DNA of 64,000 nt from Epilithonimonas zeae (GCF_900141765.1 NZ_FSRK01000002.1:868001-932000), one strand, 5' to 3'; positions 25,820 to 34,554 are shown, counted from the first letter of the stretch. Notes: generated by a model from the sequence alone, not told the origin. A program made the numbers and translations.

Positions 25820-27010
25820 TTAAGCTAAAACTTCTTTTACTTTATTTGCTGCTTCTTCCAAAGTAATTGCAGAGTGGATTGGCAATCCAGCTTCGTCAAT
25901 CAGTTTTTTAGCTTCTACAGCGTTGGTTCCTTGTAATCTTACGATTAATGGAACAGGAAGGCTTCCCATAGCGTTGTAAGCATCTACAACACCTTGAGCA
26001 ACTCTATCACATCTTACGATTCCTCCAAAGATGTTGATTAAGATTGCTTTTACGTTCGGATCTCTCAAGATAATTCCGAAAGCAGTCTGAACTCTTTGCG
26101 CATCAGCCGTTCCACCAACGTCCAGGAAGTTTGCTGGATTTCCGCCAGACAATTTGATGATATCCATAGTTGCCATTGCAAGACCAGCACCGTTTACCAT
26201 ACAAGCAACGTTTCCGTCCAACTTCACGAAGTTAAGACCAGCTTCACCAGCTTCAACATCCAATGGATCTTCTTCTCTTGTATCTCTTAACTCAGCAAGA
26301 TCTTTGTGACGGAACAATGAGTTACCATCCAAAGTTACTTTAGCATCTACAGCGATAATTTTGTTGTCAGAAGTTTTCAAAACCGGGTTGATTTCGAAAA
26401 GAGAGGCATCAATTCCTACGTATGCGTTGTATAATGAAGTGATGAATTTTGTGAATTCTTTGAAAGCGTTACCTTCCAATCCAAGACCGAAAGCAATTTT
26501 TCTAGCCTGGAAACCTTGTAATCCGTAAGCTGGGTCAATTACTTCTTTGTGAATCAAATGCGGCGTTACTTCAGCAACGTGCTCGATATCCATTCCACCT
26601 TCAGTAGAATAAACGATAGTGTTTTTTCCCAAAGCTCTGTCCAAAAGGATAGAAACATAAAATTCTTTAGTTTCAGTTTCTCCAGGATAATATACATCTT
26701 CTGCTACCAATACAGAGTTTACTTTTTTACCTTCAGCAGATGTCTGAGGTGTAATCAATTGCATCCCGATAATATTGCCGGCGTTTTCCTTAAGTTTGTC
26801 CATATTCGGAGAAAACTTAACACCTCCACCTTTTCCACGTCCACCAGCGTGGATTTGAGCTTTTACAACCCAACCTTGTGCACCGGTTTCAGCAGTTAAT
26901 TTTTCAGCGGCAGCAACTGCCTCATCTACGTTGTTTGCAACAAAACCACGTTGGATGTTAACCCCGTATTTTGCTAAAATCTCTTTTGATTGATACTCGT
27001 GAAGATTCAT
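25820..27010 (-). CDS. sucC: Succinyl-CoA ligase (ADP-forming) beta subunit
   Basis: TCA-cycle enzyme subunit of 396 residues with the ATP-grasp fold. The N-terminus MNLHEYQSKEILAKYGV and the ATP-binding WVVKAQIHAGGRGKGGGVK are characteristic. The Mg-binding and CoA-ligase region includes LFEINPVLKT and AVDAKVTLDGN, and the C-terminal half has NGAGLAMATMDIIKLSGGNPANFLDVGG and ILINIFGGIVRCD. The alpha subunit (sucD) is not next to it in this window: the gene upstream on the minus strand is DUF423 with a 226-base gap. A TAAATTTG -7-like box lies 40 bases upstream (27050-27057, minus strand). The product acts with SucD in the cytoplasm. Confidence 0.97.
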   Translation of the reverse strand: MNLHEYQSKEILAKYGVNIQRGFVANNVDEAVAAAEKLTAETGAQGWVVKAQIHAGGRGKGGGVKFSPNMDKLKENAGNIIGMQLITPQTSAEGKKVNSVLVAEDVYYPGETETKEFYVSILLDRALGKNTIVYSTEGGMDIEHVAEVTPHLIHKEVIDPAYGLQGFQARKIAFGLGLEGNAFKEFTKFITSLYNAYVGIDASLFEINPVLKTSDNKIIAVDAKVTLDGNSLFRHKDLAELRDTREEDPLDVEAGEAGLNFVKLDGNVACMVNGAGLAMATMDIIKLSGGNPANFLDVGGTADAQRVQTAFGIILRDPNVKAILINIFGGIVRCDRVAQGVVDAYNAMGSLPVPLIVRLQGTNAVEAKKLIDEAGLPIHSAITLEEAANKVKEVLA

Positions 27011-27049
27011 AATATATTAATGATTAATTTTTAAATTTTATAAGACGCA

Positions 27050-27057
27050 CAAATTTA
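27050..27057 (-). promoter_or_regulatory. Candidate -7 promoter element for sucC
   Basis: TAAATTTG read on the minus strand, fitting the flavobacterial TAnnTTTG element, about 40 bases from the start codon. I see no -33 TTG at the right spacing, so support is partial. Confidence 0.35.
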
Positions 27058-27119
27058 AGAAAAAGTGACGAATTACTTGATATAAATGTCTGATTGAAAT
27101 CAGTTTTCAAAATAATCTG

Positions 27120-27236
27120 GGTGTGTCCCTCGCCAGCGCTTTTTCCAGCCGCTTGGGTCGCTACGTTCGCTGCAATTCCTCATTCCGAGGCTTGCCCAAA
27201 GCTTATTGCGGGATTTCCGCTATCATCGCTCACACA
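27120..27236 (-). repeat. Divergent dispersed extragenic repeat
   Basis: GC-rich island in AT-rich surroundings with CCAGCGCTTTTTCCAGCC at one end and GCGGGATTTCCGCT at the other. These resemble the ends of the elements at 35152 (AGCTTTTTCCGCC and GGATTTCCGCT). I see no believable gene inside. Confidence 0.45.
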
Positions 27237-27623
27237 TTAGAATTTCGTCTTAGCAAAATACCAAATCAGCATTCCCCAAGAGATGATCATAAACAAACCT
27301 CCAAGTGGTGTGATTGGACCAAGAAATTTCAGATTAATGCCCCAATAATCCTGAAAACTCAAGAAATAAATACTTACCGAAAACAAGAAGGCACCAGCAA
27401 TCATCAAAATCGAAATCCACTTTTCAGATGAGGTTTCAAATTTCAAAATATAACCGACAATCAACAAAAAGAAAGCCGCATACATCTGATAACGAACACC
27501 CGTTTCAAAACTTTCCAGTCTTTCGATTGATAATATTTTTTTGAAGGCGTGCGCACCAAACGCGCCAAGAACTACAGATAGCAAACCGTAGATTCCGCCT
27601 ATTATTAGAGTAAAGTTTTTCAT
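27237..27623 (-). CDS. DUF423 small integral membrane protein
   Basis: A 128-residue YgdD-type protein with four hydrophobic helices. The typical N-terminus GIYGLLSVVLGAFGAHAFK, the ETGVRYQMYAAFFLLIVG segment and the C-terminal GPITPLGGLFMIISWGML make the family clear. It is the third gene of a minus-strand operon, after HMG-CoA reductase and a 56-residue membrane protein; the gap to the small gene is 3 bases. Function is unknown in the family. Its co-transcription with HMG-CoA reductase may be accidental, because no biochemical link is seen. Confidence 0.85.
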   Translation of the reverse strand: MKNFTLIIGGIYGLLSVVLGAFGAHAFKKILSIERLESFETGVRYQMYAAFFLLIVGYILKFETSSEKWISILMIAGAFLFSVSIYFLSFQDYWGINLKFLGPITPLGGLFMIISWGMLIWYFAKTKF

Positions 27624-27626
27624 TTT

Positions 27627-27797
27627 TTATAATTCTCCTTTTTGATTTAAAATAATAATTCTTCCAACCAGCGTAATGATTCCTAAGATGATAAAAAGCC
27701 AAGCAAATCTTTTGGAACTAGCAAAACCTTGATTTTTTGTCAACTTTAGAAATATTCCAAAAACAAGTATAAAAGCTGAAAGTGCGATTCCAAACAT
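27627..27797 (-). CDS. 56-residue membrane protein, unusually short gene
   Basis: A complete short frame, 4 bases from the stop of HMG-CoA reductase and 3 bases before DUF423. It reads MFGIALSAFILVFGIFLKL, then a basic loop (KNQGFASSKR), then FAWLFIILGIITLVGRIIIL and a short polar tail. This is a compact two-helix hairpin with positive charges in the loop and at the end. The tight spacing, an ATG start and a coherent hydrophobic pattern argue for a genuine gene. I know no named family for it and cannot assign a function. Confidence 0.65.
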   Translation of the reverse strand: MFGIALSAFILVFGIFLKLTKNQGFASSKRFAWLFIILGIITLVGRIIILNQKGEL

Positions 27798-27801
27798 AAT
27801 T

Positions 27802-29130
27802 TTATTTATTTCTCAATTTTTCCAACTCCGAAATCACCTCGTGATGACTCACCGTTTTGTCTTTGAAATAAGTCACAAAATGCTGTTTTTCTTCTTCCGT
27901 TGCACCAAACTGATTCAAGATATTGAAGAGGTGCATTTTCATATGACCTTTCTGGATTCCCGTCGTCACCAAAGAACGAAGCGCGCCAAAATTCTGCGCC
28001 AATCCGGAAACTGCCAAAATACTCATCAATTCCTGAGCAGAAGGTTTTCCAAGTAGTGCCAAAGAGAATTTTACCAACGGATGAAGATTCGTCAAACCAC
28101 CAACTACACCAACCGAAATCGGCAAGTCAATCCAAAATCTGAAAATCCCGTTGTCCGTTGTGCAGTGCGTCAAAGAAGAATATTTTCCGTTTCTCGCAGC
28201 ATAAGCGTGCGCACAAGCTTCCGTCGCTCGAAAATCATTTCCTGTTGCGATGACCACAGCATCAACACCATTCATAATCCCTTTGTTGTGCGTCGTTGCT
28301 CTGTAAGGTTCAATCTCCGCAATCGTCACAGCACGTTTGAATTTCCACGCAAATTCTTCGTTAGAAATTCCGCTGTCATCTTTCAAATCTTCAATTTTGC
28401 AGGAAACTTCAGCTCTTACGATGCAATCTGGCGTGTAATTGGAAAGGATATTCATCACAATCTGCAACGAATCTTTTTCTTCCTGAGTGAAACTTTCTTC
28501 GTTGGCAACTTCTTCTTTCAAAGTCTTCCCGAACTGTTCCAGACAAGAATTAATGAAATTCGCGCCCATAGAATCTACAGTGTCAAAACTCGCTTTCAAT
28601 TGGAAATAATCTTCCAGTTCCAAAGTTTTATCGATGAGTTTGATGTCAAGGATTCCGCCGCCACGGTTGCGCATATTTTTGGTAATGTCTTCCGTTGCTT
28701 CCAACAATTTTTTCTTCAGTTTAAAATTGAAAAAATGCAAAAGTTTATGAGCCTCAGTTTTGAAAATAAAATGCGTGTGACCCAGCTTTTCTGTATTGAT
28801 AATCGTTGTTTTGAAACCACCTTTGTCAATCCAGAATTTTGCCGCTTTACTCGCTGCTGCCACCACCGAACTTTCTTCCACTGCCATTGGAAGCGCAAAT
28901 AATTTCCCGTCAATTAGGAAGTTGGGAGCGATTCCGTATGGCATATAAAAATTGGAAATCGTGTTTTCAGAAAACTCGTCGTGCATTTTTTGCAGATTAG
29001 AATCGTTGTTCCAATATTGTTGCAGAATCTGCTCATAACTTCTGTCGTTGCTTAGATATTCGCTGATTAGCCAATCGATTTTTCTTTGTTTGGAAAGTTT
29101 TGAAAATCCTTCAACAGGTTGATGGTTCAT
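27802..29130 (-). CDS. mvaA: HMG-CoA reductase, class II
   Basis: A 442-residue bacterial-type hydroxymethylglutaryl-CoA reductase. The N-terminal part has GIAPNFLIDGKLFALPMAVEESSVVAAASKAAKFW with the catalytic Glu of the EES motif. The middle contains MGANFINSCLEQFGKTL, the catalytic Lys/Asp regions HNKGIMNGVDAVVIATGNDFRA, and the C-terminal segment includes VVGGLTNLHPL. Class II enzymes can act in degradation, but Flavobacteriia use the mevalonate route for isoprenoids, so a biosynthetic role is more likely. It leads a three-gene operon with the 56-residue membrane protein and DUF423. The other mevalonate genes are not in the window. Confidence 0.92.
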   Translation of the reverse strand: MNHQPVEGFSKLSKQRKIDWLISEYLSNDRSYEQILQQYWNNDSNLQKMHDEFSENTISNFYMPYGIAPNFLIDGKLFALPMAVEESSVVAAASKAAKFWIDKGGFKTTIINTEKLGHTHFIFKTEAHKLLHFFNFKLKKKLLEATEDITKNMRNRGGGILDIKLIDKTLELEDYFQLKASFDTVDSMGANFINSCLEQFGKTLKEEVANEESFTQEEKDSLQIVMNILSNYTPDCIVRAEVSCKIEDLKDDSGISNEEFAWKFKRAVTIAEIEPYRATTHNKGIMNGVDAVVIATGNDFRATEACAHAYAARNGKYSSLTHCTTDNGIFRFWIDLPISVGVVGGLTNLHPLVKFSLALLGKPSAQELMSILAVSGLAQNFGALRSLVTTGIQKGHMKMHLFNILNQFGATEEEKQHFVTYFKDKTVSHHEVISELEKLRNK

Positions 29131-29240
29131 AGGGAAATTTTATGTTTGTAAAGATAAGGATTTTGAGAGATTGTGATGGGATTGGTTTTATATAATTAGC
29201 AATTTTATAAGCACGATTTCGTTTAATTTAAAAATAACTA

Positions 29241-29879
29241 ATGAATCGATATCTCAAAATAATTAAATATACAGCTATAGGAATTTTAGGAGTATTTATA
29301 ATTCTAGTTTTATCCATTTTTATTTTCTATAAATTTTTCTATTACAGTGAATTTAATTCGATAAAAAAAAATCTTCAAAAAAATGATAAAGTAGAAATCA
29401 TAAAAATGTGGGGAAATGAAGATGTAACATTCGAAGATATAAATGTTGTTTTAAAAGTGAAAAATAAAGGAATTCTATCGATTTACGGGATAAGCAAAGA
29501 TGTTAATCATTTCCCCGAAAGTGTTTACATAACCGAAATTGGAAAATTCTCATTTGTTAATTTTAGTTGCCAAAATTCAATGAGTTGGAACTTGAATGTT
29601 GGAACCGAATCAGATTTTGGAAAGAAAACAGGGATTGTATTTAATAATGTTGATGACGTAATTAATCACTATGATGACATTAATAAATATGTTGAATCTT
29701 TTAAAATTTTTCCTGAATATAATTATCTAAAATCAAATGGAAATCCTGAAAGCATTCTTTTTATAAATAGAGGTGATAATATGAATTATGAGAATTTAAA
29801 AAAATATTATAATTCTGAATGTATTGCCGATTTGCAAAATGAGATAAATAAAATAGGGATTACTAAACCGTGTAGGTAA
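29241..29879 (+). CDS. Membrane-anchored protein of unknown function
   Basis: A 212-residue protein with one N-terminal membrane segment (YTAIGILGVFIILVLSIFIFYKFF) and a soluble, lysine- and asparagine-rich remainder that is probably periplasmic. I do not recognise a family. The DNA is distinctly AT-rich with codon use unlike the neighbouring HMG-CoA reductase and radical SAM genes, which hints at a transferred accessory gene. It stands alone: 110 bases from the divergent HMG-CoA reductase start and 135 bases before the next gene. Confidence 0.55.
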   Translation: MNRYLKIIKYTAIGILGVFIILVLSIFIFYKFFYYSEFNSIKKNLQKNDKVEIIKMWGNEDVTFEDINVVLKVKNKGILSIYGISKDVNHFPESVYITEIGKFSFVNFSCQNSMSWNLNVGTESDFGKKTGIVFNNVDDVINHYDDINKYVESFKIFPEYNYLKSNGNPESILFINRGDNMNYENLKKYYNSECIADLQNEINKIGITKPCR

Positions 29880-30014
29880 TAAGAGATTGAATTTAACAAA
29901 AAAAAAAATTTCTGTTAGTAACTTAATTCAAAATATCTATCAACAAATCCTTCAAATGGTTTTATTTTTGACATTCATTTAAAAGAAAATTCTTCTAAAT
30001 AAAATTCCCAAAAT

Positions 30015-31271
30015 ATGAACTTCGACCGCACAAAAGAAAAACTGGAAATACTTGCAGACGCTGCTAAGTACGACGTTTCTTGCTCATCAAGTGGCGGTAA
30101 AAGAAAAAATAACGGTGGCTTGGGCGACAGTTCGGCAAGCGGAATTTGTCATACTTATACAGAAGACGGACGTTGTGTTTCGCTTCTCAAAATCCTTTTG
30201 ACCAACCATTGCATTTACGATTGCATCTACTGCGTTTCCAGAAAATCGAATGACATCAAACGCGCCGCTTTCACAGTGGAAGAAGTGGTGGATTTGACCA
30301 TCAGTTTTTACCGCCGAAATTACATCGAAGGTTTGTTTCTAAGTTCTGGGATTTTTAAAGATGCGGATACGACGATGGAACGCTTGGTTCGGGTTGCAAA
30401 AAAACTGAGAAATGAACATAACTTCAATGGTTATATTCACTTAAAATCAATTCCTGGAGCAAGTGATATTCTGATGCAGGAAGCGGCACTTTACGCTGAC
30501 CGACTTTCCGTAAACCTCGAAATCCCAACCGAATCTGGATTGAAGCTTTTGGCTCCGGACAAAAACCGAGAAGATATGTTGCAACCAATGCGAATCGTTC
30601 AAAAAGGTATCCAGCAATATAAAGATGAAAAGAAAATCATCCGAAGCACTCCTAAATTTGCGCCAGCCGGACAATCAACTCAAATGATTGTTGGAGCAAC
30701 TAATGAAAATGATTTGCAAATCATCAAGGTAGCTGACCATTTCTATAAGAATTACGGAATGAAACGCGTCTATTATTCGGGTTACATTCCTGTGACGTCG
30801 GACAATCGTTTGCCGGCAATCACGGCGGAAGTTCCTGTTTTGAGGGAAAATCGTTTGTATCAATCCGATTGGCTGATGCGTTTCTACGGTTTCAAAGCAG
30901 ATGAGATTTTAGATTCCAATATGCCATTCCTGGATTTGGAAGTTGACCCGAAACTGAGTTGGGCTTTGAGAAACTTAGGCCAATTTCCAGTTAATCTTCA
31001 AACTGCAGATTATAAAATGATTCTTAGAATTCCTGGAATTGGTGTGAAAACGGCACAGAAAATTGTGAGTGCAAGACAATTTCAAGTTTTGAGTATTGAC
31101 CATCTTAAGAAACTTGGTGCAGCGGTAAATCGAGCGAAATATTTCATTGATTTCACTTACGGAAATCCATTTTTGAAACACTTAACAGATTTGAATTTGA
31201 GAAAATTAATTATCGGTGGAAGTCAATCCAAATTTCAGAATCAGTTTTCCCAGCAGTTGACTTTGTTTTAA
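30015..31271 (+). CDS. Putative DNA modification/repair radical SAM protein (TIGR03916 type)
   Basis: A 418-residue radical SAM protein. The iron-sulfur cysteines are Cys66, Cys70 and Cys73 in LLTNHCIYDCIYC, spaced C-x3-C-x2-C. The N-terminal SCSSSGGKRKNNGGLGDSSASGICH is a family hallmark. The C-terminus, about residues 330-390, carries a helix-hairpin-helix DNA-binding motif (MILRIPGIGVKTAQKIVSARQ). This domain pair belongs to a group annotated as putative DNA repair or modification enzymes, normally next to a DUF4130 partner. Here the partner is at 33719, beyond a convergent S41 protease and an AraC regulator. The 3' end overlaps the protease stop by 4 bases on the opposite strand. Substrate unknown. 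Confidence 0.88.
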   Translation: MNFDRTKEKLEILADAAKYDVSCSSSGGKRKNNGGLGDSSASGICHTYTEDGRCVSLLKILLTNHCIYDCIYCVSRKSNDIKRAAFTVEEVVDLTISFYRRNYIEGLFLSSGIFKDADTTMERLVRVAKKLRNEHNFNGYIHLKSIPGASDILMQEAALYADRLSVNLEIPTESGLKLLAPDKNREDMLQPMRIVQKGIQQYKDEKKIIRSTPKFAPAGQSTQMIVGATNENDLQIIKVADHFYKNYGMKRVYYSGYIPVTSDNRLPAITAEVPVLRENRLYQSDWLMRFYGFKADEILDSNMPFLDLEVDPKLSWALRNLGQFPVNLQTADYKMILRIPGIGVKTAQKIVSARQFQVLSIDHLKKLGAAVNRAKYFIDFTYGNPFLKHLTDLNLRKLIIGGSQSKFQNQFSQQLTLF

Positions 31272-32698
31272 TTTTCCAAATATTCTGTTGCAAATTTTAT
31301 CCAATCTTCAACGCTTTCATCAAGATATATATCTGGCTGAACTCCAATATTGTCAATTGGATAATCCGGCAATCTGAAAGATTTGTAAGTAGGCATCAGT
31401 AGTTTATAATTGTCACATCCGTATTCAAAAAACATCGCATTAGCATAATCCAAAACTCCTGAAGATGGGATTCCCATAAGTTTTACTTTCTTACTTTGTT
31501 TGGCGTTGAGGAGAAAGTTTTCGGCCGCACTTCCTGTATGATTATTGGCTAAAACGACAATTTGAGAAGGACTTTTAGCGGCAGGAGAAACCGAACTGAT
31601 ATTGACTTTGTTCTGATTATAATTAACATATTTCCCAAGATTGGCTTTTAGCAATTTCAGTCTGCTATTGATATCGCTGATTTCGTCTTTATTCTTTATG
31701 CTGTCTTTTTGAACTCCGAGTAAATAATTTTCCATTGTTTTGATTAAAGTCGGAGAAGCCAAATATTCTGCTCCCACATTTCGCACAGGATTGGTTACCA
31801 GATATGGCAGAATTTTTTGATAAGCATTATCTGTTCCGCCACCGTTATCTCTGACATCAATGATTAGAAATTCCGAATTTTCCAATAAAGATTTATTCTT
31901 TTCAATCAGCTTTTCAATCGTATTGACAAACATATAACTGAAATACTGCATTTTGATTATGGTGGTTTTAGGAGTCAGTTTTTTGATGTAAAATCCATTG
32001 ATTTCATTTATTTTGTCCTCAATTTCGTTTTCATTCAAATTTGATTGAGGAAAGGTTCTTGTAAATGCAGATTTAATATCGTTAAAATACAAAAGACTAT
32101 TGTCTATCATTTTGTAAGTCCCTTTTTGGGAAGAATGGTCTTGCATATAATATTCATAAGTTCCGTCTGCGAATAATCGGAATTTTACTTCGTTTGATTT
32201 CCAGAATTTCGGATTCGCTTTTATGATAAAACCGACAGATTCTTTTTCGTTTAGCTTTTTGATTCCAATTTCATAACTATCATCTTTCCAAATCCCTTCG
32301 AAACTATTTTTCTGATTTTGAACTTCCTTCCTGAATTTTTCAACATTAATATTAAGAGGTTTCGATACATTTTTTGAGGAAACATTATTAGAAATTTGTG
32401 GTGTTGAATTTCCATTTGGAAGAACCCAAATATGTCTGTCTTTAAAAAATCCGGTGTAGCTTTTCAGTATTTCCAGACAATTATCATCAGATTTAGCTTC
32501 AGCAGACGCTTTTAGTGCATTTTCTTTTATATTATTGTACAATAATTTGTCTTTAGTTTTAATATCAAAGCCTGGATATTCGCTTTCAATCTTTGAAATT
32601 ATTTGTTGCAAAGTCTCATTACAACTGCATTTTGTCTGTGCATTAGCGAAACCGAAAAATAAAAAAAGTGGTAGAAATAAAAAGACTTTGGTTTTCAT
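31268..32698 (-). CDS. S41 family peptidase, exported
   Basis: A 476-residue protein with signal peptide MKTKVFLFLPLFLFFGFANAQ. The first third has six or so conserved residues and a CSCN segment. The C-terminal half is a tail-specific-protease-type S41 domain: EFLIIDVRDNGGGTDNAYQ, then IVVLANNHTGSAAENFLLNAKQ with the nucleophilic Ser in TGSAAE. No PDZ domain is apparent, as in several Bacteroidetes relatives. The gene ends facing the radical SAM gene and probably has its own promoter. It is read from 64 bases downstream of an AraC gene on the same strand, so the regulator could control it. The substrate is unknown. Confidence 0.85.
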   Translation of the reverse strand: MKTKVFLFLPLFLFFGFANAQTKCSCNETLQQIISKIESEYPGFDIKTKDKLLYNNIKENALKASAEAKSDDNCLEILKSYTGFFKDRHIWVLPNGNSTPQISNNVSSKNVSKPLNINVEKFRKEVQNQKNSFEGIWKDDSYEIGIKKLNEKESVGFIIKANPKFWKSNEVKFRLFADGTYEYYMQDHSSQKGTYKMIDNSLLYFNDIKSAFTRTFPQSNLNENEIEDKINEINGFYIKKLTPKTTIIKMQYFSYMFVNTIEKLIEKNKSLLENSEFLIIDVRDNGGGTDNAYQKILPYLVTNPVRNVGAEYLASPTLIKTMENYLLGVQKDSIKNKDEISDINSRLKLLKANLGKYVNYNQNKVNISSVSPAAKSPSQIVVLANNHTGSAAENFLLNAKQSKKVKLMGIPSSGVLDYANAMFFEYGCDNYKLLMPTYKSFRLPDYPIDNIGVQPDIYLDESVEDWIKFATEYLEN

Positions 32699-32762
32699 TG
32701 ATAAAATTTTTCAGCAAAAGAAATCATTTCTGAATTTCAAAAATTGTAAAAATCATTCAATT

Positions 32763-33584
32763 TTAATCTTTGTTATAAATCCAAGTCAAATCTTTTTGGT
32801 TCACAGAGATTTTTTCTGCTAATTTTTTTGGCGAAAATCCTGAAAACATTTTGAAATCTTTGATGAAGTGTGCTTGGTCATAAAACTGATTCTGATAGGC
32901 AACCGTCGTCAAAGAATTGTTAGATTGAGAAAGGTCACTCAATACATTTCGAAATCGCAATGTTTTAAGGTAAGATTTTGGATTTTGTCCCAGATTATTT
33001 TTGAAAAGTCGGAACAATGTTGCTTCACTGATTTTAAGACTTTTGGAAAGTTCATCGATACTAATCATATTATTTTGATTAATGAGCATCAAAGCTTCTT
33101 TCATTTTTCCAGAAACAGAATCGTTTAATTTTTTAAGAAGCAGAATTTCCAGTTCATTGGCTCGTTCAGAGAAATCAGCGATTTCGAATATTTTTTCTAA
33201 AACATTTTTATCCGAAGAGAATATTTCATCAAAAACAGAATCGGAAAACATCAGTTCATCGTAAGATTCTTTGGTAAAAGCTCTTAACGCAGAAGGCTGA
33301 AAAATAATACAAATCTGACTAAGCGAAGCATCAATATTAACCTGAAAAGGCTTTTTATGAAATCCGTAAAACCGACTTGTAAAAGCACTTCCGACGTTCA
33401 CTTCACACAAATTGTTTTGATTATTATAAGAAATTTTATTTTCCTTATAAATTGCGAGACAAAGATTGCTGTTGGGAAAAGTCGTGTAAGTTAAAAAATC
33501 GTGATTCGCTTTTTCAAAGAACAGAAAATACTGAACATACTTTTTCAGAATCTCATTTTTTGGCTTTATGATTACTGAATTCAT
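32763..33584 (-). CDS. AraC family transcriptional regulator
   Basis: A 273-residue regulator. The N-terminal sensing half is poorly conserved; the C-terminal half carries two helix-turn-helix motifs (SIDELSKSLKISEATLFRLFKNNLGQNPKSYLKTLRFRN and LTTVAYQNQFYDQAHFIKDFKMFSGFSPKKL), the AraC/XylS domain. The QFYDQAHFIKDFK and FSGFSPKK motifs are usual for the family. It is read towards the S41 protease and starts 134 bases from the divergent DUF4130 gene. A direct role in controlling either neighbour is plausible but not shown. Effector unknown. Confidence 0.9.
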   Translation of the reverse strand: MNSVIIKPKNEILKKYVQYFLFFEKANHDFLTYTTFPNSNLCLAIYKENKISYNNQNNLCEVNVGSAFTSRFYGFHKKPFQVNIDASLSQICIIFQPSALRAFTKESYDELMFSDSVFDEIFSSDKNVLEKIFEIADFSERANELEILLLKKLNDSVSGKMKEALMLINQNNMISIDELSKSLKISEATLFRLFKNNLGQNPKSYLKTLRFRNVLSDLSQSNNSLTTVAYQNQFYDQAHFIKDFKMFSGFSPKKLAEKISVNQKDLTWIYNKD

Positions 33585-33718
33585 TGTATGATTTTCTTTT
33601 TTAAAATATTTTCTGTCGTAAATTTGGAAAACTGTTCCAGAATGTAAATTTAATAAACTTTTATTTCTGATAAAGCTTTGGAAAGACTTTTGAGTTAATA
33701 AAACTTAGAAAAATTAAA

Positions 33719-34483
33719 ATGACAACTCTTCTCTACGACGGCAGTTTCGATGGCCTTTTCACAGCGATATTCGAAGTTTTTGAATACCGTTACAAAGATG
33801 TGGAAATCAAAAACAGAGAAACTTTCCAGCAGGAAAATATGTTTGCGGAGATTCACGAAGTCATTACTCAGCAAGAAAAATCCGAAAGAGTTCTCAATAA
33901 ATTAGAACAAAACATTGGCAAGTCAGGAATCAGTCAATTAATCAAAGTCTATCTTTCCGAAGATTCAGAATTAGAACAACTCATTTTTTCTGCGGTAAAA
34001 CAATCCATCAAACATCCAAATGATAATATCCTTCAAAATTTCGCCAACGATGAAATTCTGAAAATCTCAAAAATCTGCAAATCCGTCAGTCGGGAAAGAC
34101 ACAGAATGACTGCATTTGTAAGATTCGAGAAAATGCAGGACGATATTTATTTTGCGAAGATTGACCCCGATTTCAATGTGTTGCCTTTAATCCGAAAACA
34201 TTTCAAAGACCGATACGCAGACCAGAAATGGATGATTTATGATTTGAGAAGACATTACGGATTGTTCTACGATTTGGAAAACTGCGAATTCTTTTATCCC
34301 GATGAAAAATTGAATCTCAATCAATACAAAGAAAAATTCCACGACGAAGAGAAGAAATACCAAACGCTCTGGCAAAGCTATTTTACGAAAACTAACATCA
34401 AAGAACGCAAAAATACAAAGCTCCACATTCAGCACGTTCCGAAACGTTATTGGAAATATTTGACCGAGAAATACAATTCTTAA
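33719..34483 (+). CDS. DUF4130/TIGR03915 putative DNA metabolism protein
   Basis: A 254-residue protein starting TTLLYDGSFDGLFTAIFEVFEYR, the signature of the TIGR03915 family. A conserved SRERHRMTAFVRFEKMQDDIYFAKIDPDFNVLPLIRKHFKDRYADQKWMIYDLRR segment, with His/Arg-rich pattern, resembles the uracil-DNA-glycosylase-like fold that the family is said to have. It is usually adjacent to the radical SAM partner found here at 30015. Both genes are on the plus strand, 2.4 kb apart. They are likely to work together on damaged or modified DNA, by association; the reaction is not known. No ribosome binding site is seen. Confidence 0.85.
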   Translation: MTTLLYDGSFDGLFTAIFEVFEYRYKDVEIKNRETFQQENMFAEIHEVITQQEKSERVLNKLEQNIGKSGISQLIKVYLSEDSELEQLIFSAVKQSIKHPNDNILQNFANDEILKISKICKSVSRERHRMTAFVRFEKMQDDIYFAKIDPDFNVLPLIRKHFKDRYADQKWMIYDLRRHYGLFYDLENCEFFYPDEKLNLNQYKEKFHDEEKKYQTLWQSYFTKTNIKERKNTKLHIQHVPKRYWKYLTEKYNS

Positions 34484-34515
34484 CTTACATCAATGTGAGG
34501 GAAACCTGACCGGCC

Positions 34516-34523
34516 TAAATTTG
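34516..34523 (+). promoter_or_regulatory. Candidate -7 promoter element for yceI-like gene
   Basis: TAAATTTG fits the flavobacterial -7 consensus and lies 32 bases before the ATG at 34555. A TTG -33 partner at proper spacing is not seen. Confidence 0.4.
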
Positions 34524-34554
34524 CATCATAATTAACAACAAAATATTAAAAATT

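Noticed and set aside
27123-27431. Plus-strand open frame starting in the divergent repeat
   Set aside because: It runs into the antisense of DUF423 and has no product-like pattern.
28081-28902. Long plus-strand open frame of 273 codons inside the HMG-CoA reductase gene
   Set aside because: It is antisense to a gene with clear catalytic motifs, and its translation is Arg/Phe-rich with no family resemblance.
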